Notes: a model not told the origin generated them from the sequence alone. A stretch of DNA of 19,497 bases from an uncultured Bacteroidales bacterium (GCA_937907165.1 CALCUH010000126.1:1-19497); one strand, 5' to 3'; positions 1-8,025 are shown, counted from the first letter of the stretch. Program-made: numbers and translations.

Positions 1-55
1 ATTTAAACATCCTCTAATATCATGGTGAAAATTCCTCCTAATATTATTTTTTTAG

Positions 56-63
56 TACCTTTG
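56..63 (+). promoter_or_regulatory. Bacteroides-type -7 promoter element for DUF4290-murA
   Basis: TACCTTTG fits the Bacteroidota -7 consensus TAnnTTTG. No clear TTTG lies at the -33 position, where the sequence is mostly T and A. Transcription would start near position 70, giving a leader of about 80 nt. The leader contains a 7-bp inverted repeat (88-94 with 103-109). This is the only good -7 match upstream of the first gene. Confidence 0.45.
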
Positions 64-87
64 CATTGTTTGGCTAAGTCCGAGCCG

Positions 88-109
88 ATGGGTTTTGTTT
101 CGAACCCAT
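88..109 (+). other. Inverted repeat in the 5' leader
   Basis: ATGGGTT at 88-94 is perfectly complementary to AACCCAT at 103-109, with an 8-nt loop, so the leader RNA could form a small hairpin between the proposed promoter and the DUF4290 start. It has no T-run, so it is not a terminator. It resembles a tRNA T-arm superficially, but no other cloverleaf arms are present. Function unknown. Confidence 0.3.
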
Positions 110-152
110 TCCAATGTAAAAGGTCTTATTTATAGATTATTAAAGATTTTAT

Positions 153-752
153 ATGATATATAACACGAAAATGAAACGCCTTGCCCTGCCGGAATATGGC
201 AGGAATATCCAAAACATGGTGGATTATTGCTTGACGATAGAAGATCGTACGGAACGTACGGAGTGCGCTTATTCCATCATCGCCACGATGGGTAATTTAT
301 TCCCCCAATTGCGTGATTTGACGGAATTCAAACATCTTCTTTGGGATCATCTGGCCATCATGTCCGATTTTAAATTGGACATCGATTATCCATATGAGGT
401 GGTGAAGAAAGAGAGCTTGAACACTTATCCGGACAGGGTTCCTTACTCGTCCGCCGAGAATCTCCGTTACCGCCACTATGGTAAGCTCATTCAGGGTATG
501 ATCAACAAGGCTTCGGAATTGACTGATCCTGAGGAGAAGAACGAGCTGGCTATCTATATCGCTAACTATATGAAGAAGTGTTATATCTTGTATAACAAGG
601 ATGGCGTGGCTGACCAGAAGATTTTCGATGACTTGCGTGATTTATCGCGTGGTGACATCCGTCTTTCTGCGGACAATGTCGTGTTGGAGGATTGCAAGGA
701 TTTGCTTGCGGCGCCTGCTGCGGCTTCTTCCAAAAAGAAAAAGAAAAAGTAA
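153..752 (+). CDS. DUF4290 family protein
   Basis: A 199-residue cytoplasmic protein with no signal peptide or membrane segment. The N-terminal pattern LPEYGRNIQNMVDYC followed by IEDRTERTECAY and MGNLFPQLRD is characteristic of the DUF4290 family, which I know from Bacteroidota as a gene next to murA. Its biochemical role is not known. The protein is probably mainly helical. It ends in a low-complexity tail, AAPAAASS followed by six lysines, which could bind nucleic acid or acidic surfaces (inference). The start at 153 is preferred over the Met at 171 because relatives begin with a similar short YNT segment before LPEYGRN. murA follows after 22 nt on the same strand, so the two genes very likely form one transcript ending at the terminator near 2100. 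Confidence 0.88.
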   Translation: MIYNTKMKRLALPEYGRNIQNMVDYCLTIEDRTERTECAYSIIATMGNLFPQLRDLTEFKHLLWDHLAIMSDFKLDIDYPYEVVKKESLNTYPDRVPYSSAENLRYRHYGKLIQGMINKASELTDPEEKNELAIYIANYMKKCYILYNKDGVADQKIFDDLRDLSRGDIRLSADNVVLEDCKDLLAAPAAASSKKKKKK

Positions 753-774
753 TAATCCGTAAAAAAGATTTCCT

Positions 775-2082
775 ATGGCTAATTTCCTGATTGAAGGTGG
801 TCATCCCTTGCATGGTGAGATTGTTCCGCAGGGGGCGAAAAATGAGGCGTTGCAGGTTATCTGCGCCACACTGCTTACTTCCGGTAAAGTGGTCATTTCC
901 AATATTCCAGATATCTTGGATGTGAATAATCTGATCTCCCTGTTGAAAAACATGGGCGTGAAGGTGAATCTCCTCAAGAAAGGCTCCTATTCTTTCCAAG
1001 CGGATGATGTGAACCTTGAATATCTAGAATCCACCGATTTCTATAAAAAGTGTGCGGTGCTTCGTGGCGCTGTCATGCTGGCGGGCCCTCTGGTCTCTCG
1101 CTTCGGTACCGCTATCGTGCCTAAACCGGGCGGCGATAAAATCGGTAGACGTCGCTTGGACACTCACTTTTTAGGCATCCAAAAGTTGGGCGCCGATTTT
1201 GTGTATGATGACCAGAAAAATCTCTATCGAGTCTCCGCAAAGCAGCTCAAGGGCGCTTACATGCTCTTGGACGAGGCTTCGGTCACGGGTACGGCGAACA
1301 TCGTCATGGCTTCTGTCTTGGCGCAGGGTGTCACGACCATTTACAATGCGGCTTGCGAGCCTTATATCCAGCAACTTTGCAAAATGTTGAATCGTATGGG
1401 CGCTAAGATTTCGGGCATCGGCTCCAATCTTCTGACGATTGAGGGCGTTGAGACTCTGAACGGTTGCGACCATGTGATTCTCCCCGATATGATCGAGATC
1501 GGTAGTTTCATCGGTATGGCGGCTATGACCCATTCCGAGCTGACGATCAAGAATGTTTGTTATGACCAGTTGGGTATGATTCCTGATTGCTTTCGCAGAT
1601 TGGGCATCGAATTGGAACGTAGGGACGATGATATCTTCATTCCTAAGCAGGACCGCTATTCGATTGATACGTTCATCGATGGTTCCATCATGACTTTTGC
1701 GGATGCTCCGTGGCCGGGTCTGACGCCTGACTTGCTCAGTGTATTCCTTGTCGTCGCCACACAGGCGAGGGGCAGCGTGCTGATTCATCAGAAGATGTTC
1801 GAGAGCCGCCTCTTCTTCGTGGATAAGCTGATCGATATGGGTGCACAGATTATTTTGTGCGATCCTCACCGCGCGACGGTCATCGGTCTGGGTCATGAAA
1901 GCCAGCTTAGGGCGTCGAGGATGAGTTCTCCGGATATACGTGCGGGAATTGCCTTGTTAATCGCCGCCATGAGCGCTAATGGAACGAGTACGATTAGCAA
2001 TATCGAACAGATCGACCGCGGGTATGAAGATATCGACGGCAGATTGAATGCGATTGGTGCGAAAATTATGCGGGTGGAATGA
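775..2082 (+). CDS. murA: UDP-N-acetylglucosamine 1-carboxyvinyltransferase (MurA)
   Basis: A 435-residue cytoplasmic enzyme of the EPSP synthase/MurA fold. It transfers enolpyruvate from PEP to UDP-GlcNAc, the first committed step of peptidoglycan synthesis. The start MANFLIEGGH is family-typical, and Lys22-Asn23 of the QGAKNEAL motif are the conserved substrate-binding pair. The flexible-loop motif reads PGGDKIGRRRLDTHF, so residue 121 is Asp where E. coli has Cys115, the residue alkylated by fosfomycin. Enzymes carrying Asp there are active and intrinsically fosfomycin-insensitive (known for Chlamydia and mycobacteria). Asp319 in GLTPDL matches the catalytic Asp305 of E. coli. Length is normal for the family, and the gene looks intact. 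It is co-transcribed with the DUF4290 gene and followed directly by an intrinsic terminator. Confidence 0.96.
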   Translation: MANFLIEGGHPLHGEIVPQGAKNEALQVICATLLTSGKVVISNIPDILDVNNLISLLKNMGVKVNLLKKGSYSFQADDVNLEYLESTDFYKKCAVLRGAVMLAGPLVSRFGTAIVPKPGGDKIGRRRLDTHFLGIQKLGADFVYDDQKNLYRVSAKQLKGAYMLLDEASVTGTANIVMASVLAQGVTTIYNAACEPYIQQLCKMLNRMGAKISGIGSNLLTIEGVETLNGCDHVILPDMIEIGSFIGMAAMTHSELTIKNVCYDQLGMIPDCFRRLGIELERRDDDIFIPKQDRYSIDTFIDGSIMTFADAPWPGLTPDLLSVFLVVATQARGSVLIHQKMFESRLFFVDKLIDMGAQIILCDPHRATVIGLGHESQLRASRMSSPDIRAGIALLIAAMSANGTSTISNIEQIDRGYEDIDGRLNAIGAKIMRVE

Positions 2083-2105
2083 CATGATTTGCATCATGTT
2101 TTTTT
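2082..2105 (+). terminator. Intrinsic terminator after murA
   Basis: ACATGAT pairs with ATCATGT (2082-2088 with 2093-2099) around a TTGC loop, and the stem runs into seven consecutive T (2099-2105). The stem begins in the last base of the murA stop codon. It closes the DUF4290-murA transcript and separates it from the PBP gene, which has its own -7 element 23 nt further on. Confidence 0.65.
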
Positions 2106-2127
2106 ATCCGCTTTATGTTTTTATTAT

Positions 2128-2135
2128 TACTTTTG
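2128..2135 (+). promoter_or_regulatory. -7 promoter element for the PBP-PLP enzyme-deaminase unit
   Basis: TACTTTTG matches TAnnTTTG in the AT-rich gap between the murA terminator and the PBP start. A TTTG at -33 is not evident. Transcription would start about 16 nt before the ATG at 2158. No Shine-Dalgarno-like sequence precedes that ATG, which is usual for Bacteroidota. Confidence 0.45.
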
Positions 2136-2157
2136 CTAATAACAATAATTATTCGAT

Positions 2158-4578
2158 ATGGGTATTGATAAAGCTACTGTGACGAAAAAGATAGGAGGGT
2201 TGAGCGTCGGAAAGAAAATACTGATTGCTCTATGGGTGCTTTTCTTCATTGGCATTTTTTCCGTCTATAAACTTTTTGACATGATCGCCGAAGGGAAAAT
2301 CGGCTACCTTCCTCCTGTCGAGGAACTTTTGAACCCTAAGAGTAGCGAAGCTACGGAAATCTATTCTTGCGACGCAAAGGTCCTCGGACGTTACTTTTTA
2401 AAGGGCGAAAACCGTATCAGTACGCCCTATTCGGAGATTTCCCCATATATGGTCGACGCCTTGATTTCCACCGAGGATGCGCGCTATTACGAGCATTGTG
2501 GTATCGATGGTGACGCACTGCTTCGTGTGGCCATCAAAACCATCGTGATGAGGCAGGATGCGGGTGGAGGTAGTACCATTTCCCAACAGTTGGCCAAATT
2601 ATTGTTTACCGACGAGCCTGCTAAGTCTAAATGGCAGCGTGGAAAACAAAAACTCACAGAGTGGGTCGTGGCTGCCCAATTGGAGAAATACTATACCAAA
2701 GAGGAAATCATCACTATGTATTTGAATAAGTTTGATTTCTTGAACAATGCGGTGGGTATAAAATCCGCTTCGCAAATCTATTTTAGCAAACAGCCAAACG
2801 AATTGAATGTTGAGGAGGCCGCCCTTTTGGTCGGTATGCTCCAAAACCCTGTGAAGTTCAATCCTCATAGGGAATCCAAACGGGAGAGATGTAAGCAGAG
2901 ACGTAATATTGTGCTTGGTCAAATGGCTAAGTATGGCAAAATCACTCAGGCTGAGTGCGACTCCTTGTCGCAACTAGACATTCAGTTGAGATTCCAGAAG
3001 GTGGACCACAAATTGGGTCTTGCTCCATACTTTAGGGAGTATCTTCGTTCTATTATGACGGCGAAGATGCCAGAACCCGGAAACTATCCTAAATGGATGC
3101 ATCAGAAATATTATGAGGATTCCTTGGCATGGGTCTCTGATCCTCTGTATGGATGGTGTAATAAGAATACGAAACCGAACGGGGCTCCGTATGATTTGTA
3201 TGGTGATGGCCTGAAGATCTATACGACCATCGATTCCAGAATGCAGCAATATGCGGAGGATGCGGTGAAAGAGTATGTCGGAGGGTATCTCCAACCTCTG
3301 TTCTTCAAGGAAAAGTCCGGTCAGAAACATAAGAAGGCTCCGTTCTCTAACAAGTCGACGCAGGCTCAGGTCGATTCTATTCTCTCCCGCGCGATGCGCC
3401 AGTCTGAAAGGTATCGTGTCATGAAGCATGAGTCGAAGATGAAGCATGAACAGATTAAGGCTTATTTCGATACTGCTAAGGTCTCCATGGTGGTATTTGA
3501 TTGGGAGAAGGGGAATAAGGATACTGTGATGACGCCGATGGATTCCATCCGTTACGCGAAATCGTTCCTTCGCTCCGCTATGATGTCCATCGATCCTTTC
3601 AACGGACAGGTCAAGGCTTATGTGGGTGGTATCAATTTTAATTATTTCCAATACGACTTGGTCAGCGTCGGACGTAGACAAGTCGGTTCTACTATCAAGC
3701 CTTTCCTTTATGCGTTAGCTATGGAAAGAGGTATGTCGCCATGTGATTTGGTGCCTAACGTGCAGCCTCAGGTAATGCTTCCTTCCGGTGAGATTTGGGA
3801 GCCGAGAAACGTGCCTTACGGTGAGGAGGGTAAAAAAGAGGTCGGACAGATGATCACGGTTCGCCGTGGCTTGCAGACTTCCAACAACTGGATTTCCGCT
3901 TATTTGATCAAACAAATGGGACCTGAGAGTTTCGTGCAGTTGCTTCACTCTTTCGGATTGAAGAACCATATCGACGCAGTGCCTTCGTTGTGCTTGGGTA
4001 TCGCGGATGTCTCCGTCAGCGAGATGACTGCGGCTTATACCGCTTTCGCCAACAAAGGTATTCAGACGGAGCCCCTCTTCGTCACTCGTATCGAGGATAA
4101 CAAGGGAAATGTGATTTCCACGTTCGTCCCTCGTATGAACGAAATCTTCAGCGAGCAGACTGCCTATAAGATGATTTCCATGCTTCAGGGTGTGATCAAC
4201 GGTGGTACGGGACTTCGTTTGCGAACTCGCCGCTACAATTACTGTATTGGTTGGGAAACTCCTGTCGCTGGCAAGACGGGTACGACGCAGAACAACTCTG
4301 ACGGATGGTTCATGGGATTCGTCCCGAACTTGATCACTGGTGTTTGGGTCGGTGGCGAGGATAGGGATATCCATTTCGATAATCTTAGGAACGGACAGGG
4401 GTCCGCTACCGCTTTGCCTATTTGGGGCACGTATATGAACAAAGTGTATAATGATGAATCTCTCGGCTACTCGAGGACGGAACCGTTCGTTGTGACGGAC
4501 AAGTATCTGTGCCCGAATTCTGAGGAAAAGGTGAGTGCGGACGCCGAGGAGGCTCCGGAAATGATTTTGTTCGAATAA
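2158..4578 (+). CDS. mrcA: Class A penicillin-binding protein (PBP1A-like)
   Basis: An 806-residue bifunctional peptidoglycan synthase that polymerises lipid II into glycan strands and cross-links the stem peptides on the periplasmic face. One N-terminal membrane anchor spans about residues 20-40. The glycosyltransferase 51 domain (about 65-260) contains the catalytic Glu106 in STEDARYY, GGGSTISQQLAKLLF at 136-150 and KEEIITMYLN at 181-190. The transpeptidase domain carries the acyl-serine motif Ser511-Thr-Ile-Lys514, the SxN motif Ser575-Asn-Asn577 and the KTG motif at 706-708, so all three catalytic motifs are intact. A lysine-rich stretch (about 384-435) lies between the two domains. The acidic C-terminal tail has no extra domain. 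The next gene starts only 12 nt downstream, so the PLP enzyme is probably co-transcribed. Confidence 0.95.
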   Translation: MGIDKATVTKKIGGLSVGKKILIALWVLFFIGIFSVYKLFDMIAEGKIGYLPPVEELLNPKSSEATEIYSCDAKVLGRYFLKGENRISTPYSEISPYMVDALISTEDARYYEHCGIDGDALLRVAIKTIVMRQDAGGGSTISQQLAKLLFTDEPAKSKWQRGKQKLTEWVVAAQLEKYYTKEEIITMYLNKFDFLNNAVGIKSASQIYFSKQPNELNVEEAALLVGMLQNPVKFNPHRESKRERCKQRRNIVLGQMAKYGKITQAECDSLSQLDIQLRFQKVDHKLGLAPYFREYLRSIMTAKMPEPGNYPKWMHQKYYEDSLAWVSDPLYGWCNKNTKPNGAPYDLYGDGLKIYTTIDSRMQQYAEDAVKEYVGGYLQPLFFKEKSGQKHKKAPFSNKSTQAQVDSILSRAMRQSERYRVMKHESKMKHEQIKAYFDTAKVSMVVFDWEKGNKDTVMTPMDSIRYAKSFLRSAMMSIDPFNGQVKAYVGGINFNYFQYDLVSVGRRQVGSTIKPFLYALAMERGMSPCDLVPNVQPQVMLPSGEIWEPRNVPYGEEGKKEVGQMITVRRGLQTSNNWISAYLIKQMGPESFVQLLHSFGLKNHIDAVPSLCLGIADVSVSEMTAAYTAFANKGIQTEPLFVTRIEDNKGNVISTFVPRMNEIFSEQTAYKMISMLQGVINGGTGLRLRTRRYNYCIGWETPVAGKTGTTQNNSDGWFMGFVPNLITGVWVGGEDRDIHFDNLRNGQGSATALPIWGTYMNKVYNDESLGYSRTEPFVVTDKYLCPNSEEKVSADAEEAPEMILFE

Positions 4579-4590
4579 TGTGATTGAGAA

Positions 4591-5859
4591 ATGAATATTT
4601 TAGAAAGAATAGTATCGAATCCAGGCGCTTTGGGGCAGTGGAGTAAACAGGCTTACGGTTATTTCATGTTCCCTAAACTGGAGGGCGAGATTGGCCCGAG
4701 GATGACTTTCCGCGGTAAGGAGGTCTTGAATTGGGGTATGAACAACTATTTCGGTCTGGCTAACGACCCTGACATTCGAAAGAAGGAGGTGGAGTATGTC
4801 GCTCAATATGGTCTTTCCCATCCGATGGGCTCTAGGCTGATGACGGGCAATACTTTCCTTCATGAGGAGTTGGAGGATAAGATCGCGGACTTCGTGAAGA
4901 TGGAGGACGCTTTCGTCTTGAACTCTTTTTATCAGGGTATGATTTCTGTAATCGATTGTCTTTGCGGACGCAATGACGTGGTTGTCTATAATTCGGAGGC
5001 TCATTCCAGCATCCACGACGGTATCCGTCTCCAGTTGAGCCGTCGTTTCGTTTATCATAAGAATGAAATCGAGAGCATCGAGACGCAACTGAAGAAGGCT
5101 TCCGACGCTGCCAAGGAATTGGGCGGCGGCGTGCTTTTGGTGACGGAGGGCGTGATTGGTGTGACGGGCGAGTTTTCTCCGTTGGACAAGATCGCGGCTC
5201 TGAAGGAGAAGTATGATTTCATGTTGGTTGTCGAGGATGCCCATGGCTTCGGCACAGTCGGCCCTAACGGTATCGGCGTGGCTGACCATTTCGGGGTGAA
5301 CGACAAGGTGGATTTGTTGGTCGGCACGCTCGGTAAATCGTTGGGTATCTCCGGCGGTTTCGTGGCTGGCGGCGAGGATGTCATCAACTATCTTCGCTAT
5401 AACATGCGTTCTCAGACTTTCTCCGAGGCGCTTCCATCTGCCATCACGGCAAGTGCTATCGCCCGTTTGGAGTATCTGGTGAAGCATCCTGAGTTGAGAA
5501 AGAATCTTTGGGACATTACCCACGCTCTGCAAAAGGGTCTCCGCAAGGCTGGTCTTGACATTGGCAATACGCAGTCTCCTGTGACGCCGGTCTATCTGAA
5601 CGTCGAGAATATGCAGGAGGCGATCCATACGATGATGCACATGCGTGAGGAGTTCGGCATCTTCTGTGTGAATTTGATCTATCCGTATATCGAGCAGGGT
5701 AAGGTGATGGTCCGACTGATTCCTACCGTCTCCCATACTATGAAGGATGTGGAGTACACAATCGAGTCGCTGACGGCCATCTCCGAGAATGCGAAGAAGG
5801 GCATGTATAAGGATTCCACTCCGATTGCTCCGGCGCCTAATAAAAATGAGGAGGATTAA
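4591..5859 (+). CDS. Alpha-oxoamine synthase family PLP-dependent acyltransferase
   Basis: A 422-residue cytoplasmic fold-type I PLP enzyme related to serine palmitoyltransferase, 8-amino-7-oxononanoate synthase and 2-amino-3-ketobutyrate CoA ligase. These enzymes condense an amino acid with an acyl-CoA or acyl-ACP and release CO2. Visible residues are His138 in SEAHSS (predicted to stack on PLP), Asp216 and His218 in the DAHGFG motif, and Lys249 in GTLGKSLG, the expected Schiff-base lysine. The long N-terminal segment with YGYFMFPKLEGEIGPRM marks a Bacteroidota paralogue group that I recall being annotated variously as SPT- or KBL-like, so the exact substrate cannot be named. Lipid synthesis fits the PBP neighbour but is inference. 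The gene overlaps the deaminase start by one base. Confidence 0.87.
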   Translation: MNILERIVSNPGALGQWSKQAYGYFMFPKLEGEIGPRMTFRGKEVLNWGMNNYFGLANDPDIRKKEVEYVAQYGLSHPMGSRLMTGNTFLHEELEDKIADFVKMEDAFVLNSFYQGMISVIDCLCGRNDVVVYNSEAHSSIHDGIRLQLSRRFVYHKNEIESIETQLKKASDAAKELGGGVLLVTEGVIGVTGEFSPLDKIAALKEKYDFMLVVEDAHGFGTVGPNGIGVADHFGVNDKVDLLVGTLGKSLGISGGFVAGGEDVINYLRYNMRSQTFSEALPSAITASAIARLEYLVKHPELRKNLWDITHALQKGLRKAGLDIGNTQSPVTPVYLNVENMQEAIHTMMHMREEFGIFCVNLIYPYIEQGKVMVRLIPTVSHTMKDVEYTIESLTAISENAKKGMYKDSTPIAPAPNKNEED

Positions 5860-5864
5860 TGATG
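5848..5864 (+). promoter_or_regulatory. Shine-Dalgarno-like site and TAATGATG stop/start overlap
   Basis: GAGGAGG at 5848-5854 lies in the last codons of the PLP enzyme gene, 4 nt before the ATG at 5859 and 7 nt before the ATG at 5862. The stop TAA (5857-5859) shares its last A with the first ATG. Strong Shine-Dalgarno sequences are unusual in Bacteroidota. Here it coincides with a stop/start overlap, which suggests translational coupling of the two proteins. The purine run also encodes the acidic tail (Asn-Glu-Glu-Asp), so its presence may be partly fortuitous. Confidence 0.5.
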
Positions 5865-6335
5865 AATAAAGAACAAGCGAAATATATGCGCAAGGCGATT
5901 GCCGTCTCTAAGAAGAGCGTTCAGACGGGTGGAGGACCTTTCGGCGCTGTCATCGTGAAGGATGGTGAGGTGATCGCGGCTTCTAATAATCGTGTGACGA
6001 AGGATAATGATCCGACCGCCCATGCCGAGGTGATGGCGATTCGTAAGGCTTGCAAGAAACTGAAGACTTTCGATTTGTCGGGATGTGAACTTTACGCTTC
6101 GTGCGAGCCTTGCCCGATGTGTCTCTCCGCCATGTATTGGGCGCATATCGACCATTATTACTTCGCCAATCAGAAGGAGGATGCTAAGGCGATAGGTTTC
6201 GACGATCAGTTTATTTATGAGGAATTGGATAAACCTGCTGGAAAAAGGAGTTTGAAAAGGGAACAAATATTACGTGACGAGGCTTTGGAGGTGTTCCGTA
6301 TGTGGACGGAAAAGGAGGATAAGATAGCTTATTAA
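5859..6335 (+). CDS. guaD: Guanine deaminase / nucleoside deaminase (GuaD-like)
   Basis: A 158-residue cytidine-deaminase-fold zinc enzyme. The zinc site is complete: His55 and the proton-shuttling Glu57 in TAHAEV, with Cys85 and Cys88 in the CEPCPMC motif. The sequence closely follows Bacillus GuaD throughout, including GGPFGAVIVKDG, NDPTAHAEV, FDDQFIYEELDKPA and a C-terminal aromatic segment ending in Tyr that is domain-swapped in the Bacillus dimer. This favours guanine deaminase (guanine to xanthine plus ammonia) over tRNA adenosine deaminase TadA. A broader nucleobase specificity cannot be excluded. Translation may start at 5859 or at the next codon, 5862. The gene is last in the PBP-PLP-deaminase unit. 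Confidence 0.87.
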   Translation: MMNKEQAKYMRKAIAVSKKSVQTGGGPFGAVIVKDGEVIAASNNRVTKDNDPTAHAEVMAIRKACKKLKTFDLSGCELYASCEPCPMCLSAMYWAHIDHYYFANQKEDAKAIGFDDQFIYEELDKPAGKRSLKREQILRDEALEVFRMWTEKEDKIAY

Positions 6336-6345
6336 CTTGTTTTTT
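6319..6345 (+). terminator. Possible weak terminator after guaD
   Basis: The last codons of the deaminase contain ATAAG-ATAG-CTTAT, a 5-bp AT-rich stem that runs through the stop codon. Six nucleotides further on is a run of six T. The stem is short and AT-rich, so termination would be inefficient. A new promoter follows within 20 nt. Confidence 0.25.
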
Positions 6346-6358
6346 CGTGTATTATTAG

Positions 6359-6388
6359 TTGTGACACATGTTTTTTCCTTTATATTTG
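6359..6388 (+). promoter_or_regulatory. Bacteroides-type promoter for the secreted protein gene
   Basis: TTG at 6359-6361 (-33 region) and TATATTTG at 6381-6388 (-7, a perfect TAnnTTTG) are separated by 19 nt, the normal spacing for the Bacteroidota primary sigma factor. The leader to the ATG at 6451 would be about 55 nt. It contains a short poly-T run and no Shine-Dalgarno sequence. Confidence 0.65.
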
Positions 6389-6450
6389 TGTTAGTGGGGA
6401 GATAAAGTCCTTCCCTCTTGTGTTTTTTTTGTAACTAATAATTTATTGCT

Positions 6451-7941
6451 ATGGTTAATGTAAAACGTCTATTTTGGGCAGGCTTGTCTCTTTCTTGTCT
6501 GTCTTTCCAGGGTTTTGCTCAAGATGCGGTAGTGAAGAGAGCCGAGATTGAGCAATCAAAGGATATTGATATCAATTCTTGCATTGCAGTGGGTAAGGAT
6601 GGCATGATTCTTACTGTTATAGATAAGGATAAGCAGACTGAGAGACACAAGCAGACCGTCTCTTACTGGAAGTATGATAAGGATTTGAAAGAAGAGAAGT
6701 CTGTCGACATCGTTTCTTCCGAATACCGTAAAACAGAGTATGTCATTTCGAATGATTATTTATATCACTTTGGCTATGATTATGACGGTGAGTTCTCCAT
6801 TACCCAAATCGATGCGAAGACGTTGGCTAACAAGCATATTGAATCCACTTTGGGTAAGAAGATCGATTTTGACTTCTCTGGCGCTATCGGTTCGGATTTT
6901 TATATCGCTGGTAGAAGGAGAGAGATCCCTTTCGTGTATTGCAGGAATGTGGTGACGGGCAAAGAGTCTAATGTCGATTTGCCTGTGGTGGATAAGGATG
7001 ACTGCTCGCTACTTTGCTTCCAAACAGACGAGACGACCCAGGAGGCCTATTTGGTTGTGAAGGATGGGAACAGGAAAGTTGGTACTTTTTTGACTTTCTA
7101 TGCGTTCAAGGATGGCAAACAGATTTCCAGCTGTAAAATTAAGTCTTCTGACGAAAATAAGTTTTTGATGTCTGCTTCTGTCTCTAAGACAGGGGATGCT
7201 TCCTATGTGATTTCCGGTACTTACGGTCTGTCGGAACGTAAGCAGAGACTCTCTTCCGGTGTCTTTGTTTATAAAGTGGAGAAGGGTAAAATCGTCTTTG
7301 AAAATTTCACAAATTATCTGGATATCACAAATTTCAATTCTTATCTGTCTGAACGTAGGCAGGAAAAGATTGAACATAAGAAAGAGAAAAAGGAGAAGAA
7401 GGGCGAAGAGTTTTCTTTGAACTATATGATGCTCCCTTATGCTATTCAGGAGTTCAACGACCATTATGTTTTAGTCGGTGAAGCATATTACCCTACTTAT
7501 CGTACGGAGTTAACAACTATATACGTGAATGGTAGAGTCCAGACAAGTACCCGTCAAGTGTTCGATGGCTATTTCTTCTCTCATTATTTCCTTTTGGCAT
7601 TCAATCAGAAGGGTGAGACAATATGGAGTAACTCATCTCCTATGTCTGTTAGAAAATCCTTTATCGCCTATCGCCACTTGTCTGTCAGCAAGGAGCAGGA
7701 GGATGTGAGCGTTGTTTATCCTTCTTATACGGAAGTTATCAGCAAGGTATATAATGAAAATGGCGTGAAGAGTGAAGTGAAGGTACCTTATGCGGAGAAT
7801 GGTCAAAAAGTTTCTAAACTTAGGGAACTCGATACGCAATATTGGTTCGATAAGACTTTCTTGTCTACTGGTTACGAGAAAGTGAAGGATGAGAACGGCA
7901 AGCGTAGAGTATTCTTTATGGATAAAATTATGATCCCGTGA
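6451..7941 (+). CDS. Secreted protein of unknown function
   Basis: A 496-residue protein that I cannot assign to a named family. It begins with a clear Sec signal peptide (MVNVKRLFWAGLSLSCLSFQGFAQ, cleavage probably after Ala23 or Gln24) and has no lipobox, so it should be periplasmic or exported. The mature part is rich in short beta-type segments ending in aromatic or hydrophobic residues (for example YFFSHYFLLAFNQKGETIW), which suggests a beta-propeller-like fold (inference only). A strongly charged Lys/Glu insert occupies residues 301-320. The gene has its own promoter upstream and an intrinsic terminator downstream, so it appears to be a single-gene transcript. Confidence 0.8.
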   Translation: MVNVKRLFWAGLSLSCLSFQGFAQDAVVKRAEIEQSKDIDINSCIAVGKDGMILTVIDKDKQTERHKQTVSYWKYDKDLKEEKSVDIVSSEYRKTEYVISNDYLYHFGYDYDGEFSITQIDAKTLANKHIESTLGKKIDFDFSGAIGSDFYIAGRRREIPFVYCRNVVTGKESNVDLPVVDKDDCSLLCFQTDETTQEAYLVVKDGNRKVGTFLTFYAFKDGKQISSCKIKSSDENKFLMSASVSKTGDASYVISGTYGLSERKQRLSSGVFVYKVEKGKIVFENFTNYLDITNFNSYLSERRQEKIEHKKEKKEKKGEEFSLNYMMLPYAIQEFNDHYVLVGEAYYPTYRTELTTIYVNGRVQTSTRQVFDGYFFSHYFLLAFNQKGETIWSNSSPMSVRKSFIAYRHLSVSKEQEDVSVVYPSYTEVISKVYNENGVKSEVKVPYAENGQKVSKLRELDTQYWFDKTFLSTGYEKVKDENGKRRVFFMDKIMIP

Positions 7942-7986
7942 GAATAGCTGTCAAGCCTATTGGTCGTTAAGACTTTCATAATAGGG

Positions 7987-8025
7987 CATCATCGTGAAAC
8001 ATTTTGCGGTGATGTCTTTTTTTTT
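7987..8025 (+). terminator. Intrinsic terminator after the secreted protein gene
   Basis: CATCATCG (7987-7994) pairs with CGGTGATG (8007-8014) as an 8-bp stem with one G-U pair around a 12-nt loop, followed by TC and then nine T (8017-8025). The hairpin overlaps the beginning of an open frame that could start at GTG 7994, which argues that this upstream part of the frame is not coding. Confidence 0.75.

Noticed and set aside
81..112. tRNA-like segment (GGGTTTTGTTTCGAACCC) before the first gene
   Set aside because: Only a T-arm-like hairpin can be formed. There is no acceptor, D or anticodon arm in the surrounding bases.
4600..5736. 378-residue open frame on the - strand opposite the PLP enzyme
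   Set aside because: Antisense shadow. The + strand frame has all PLP-binding residues and family-wide similarity.
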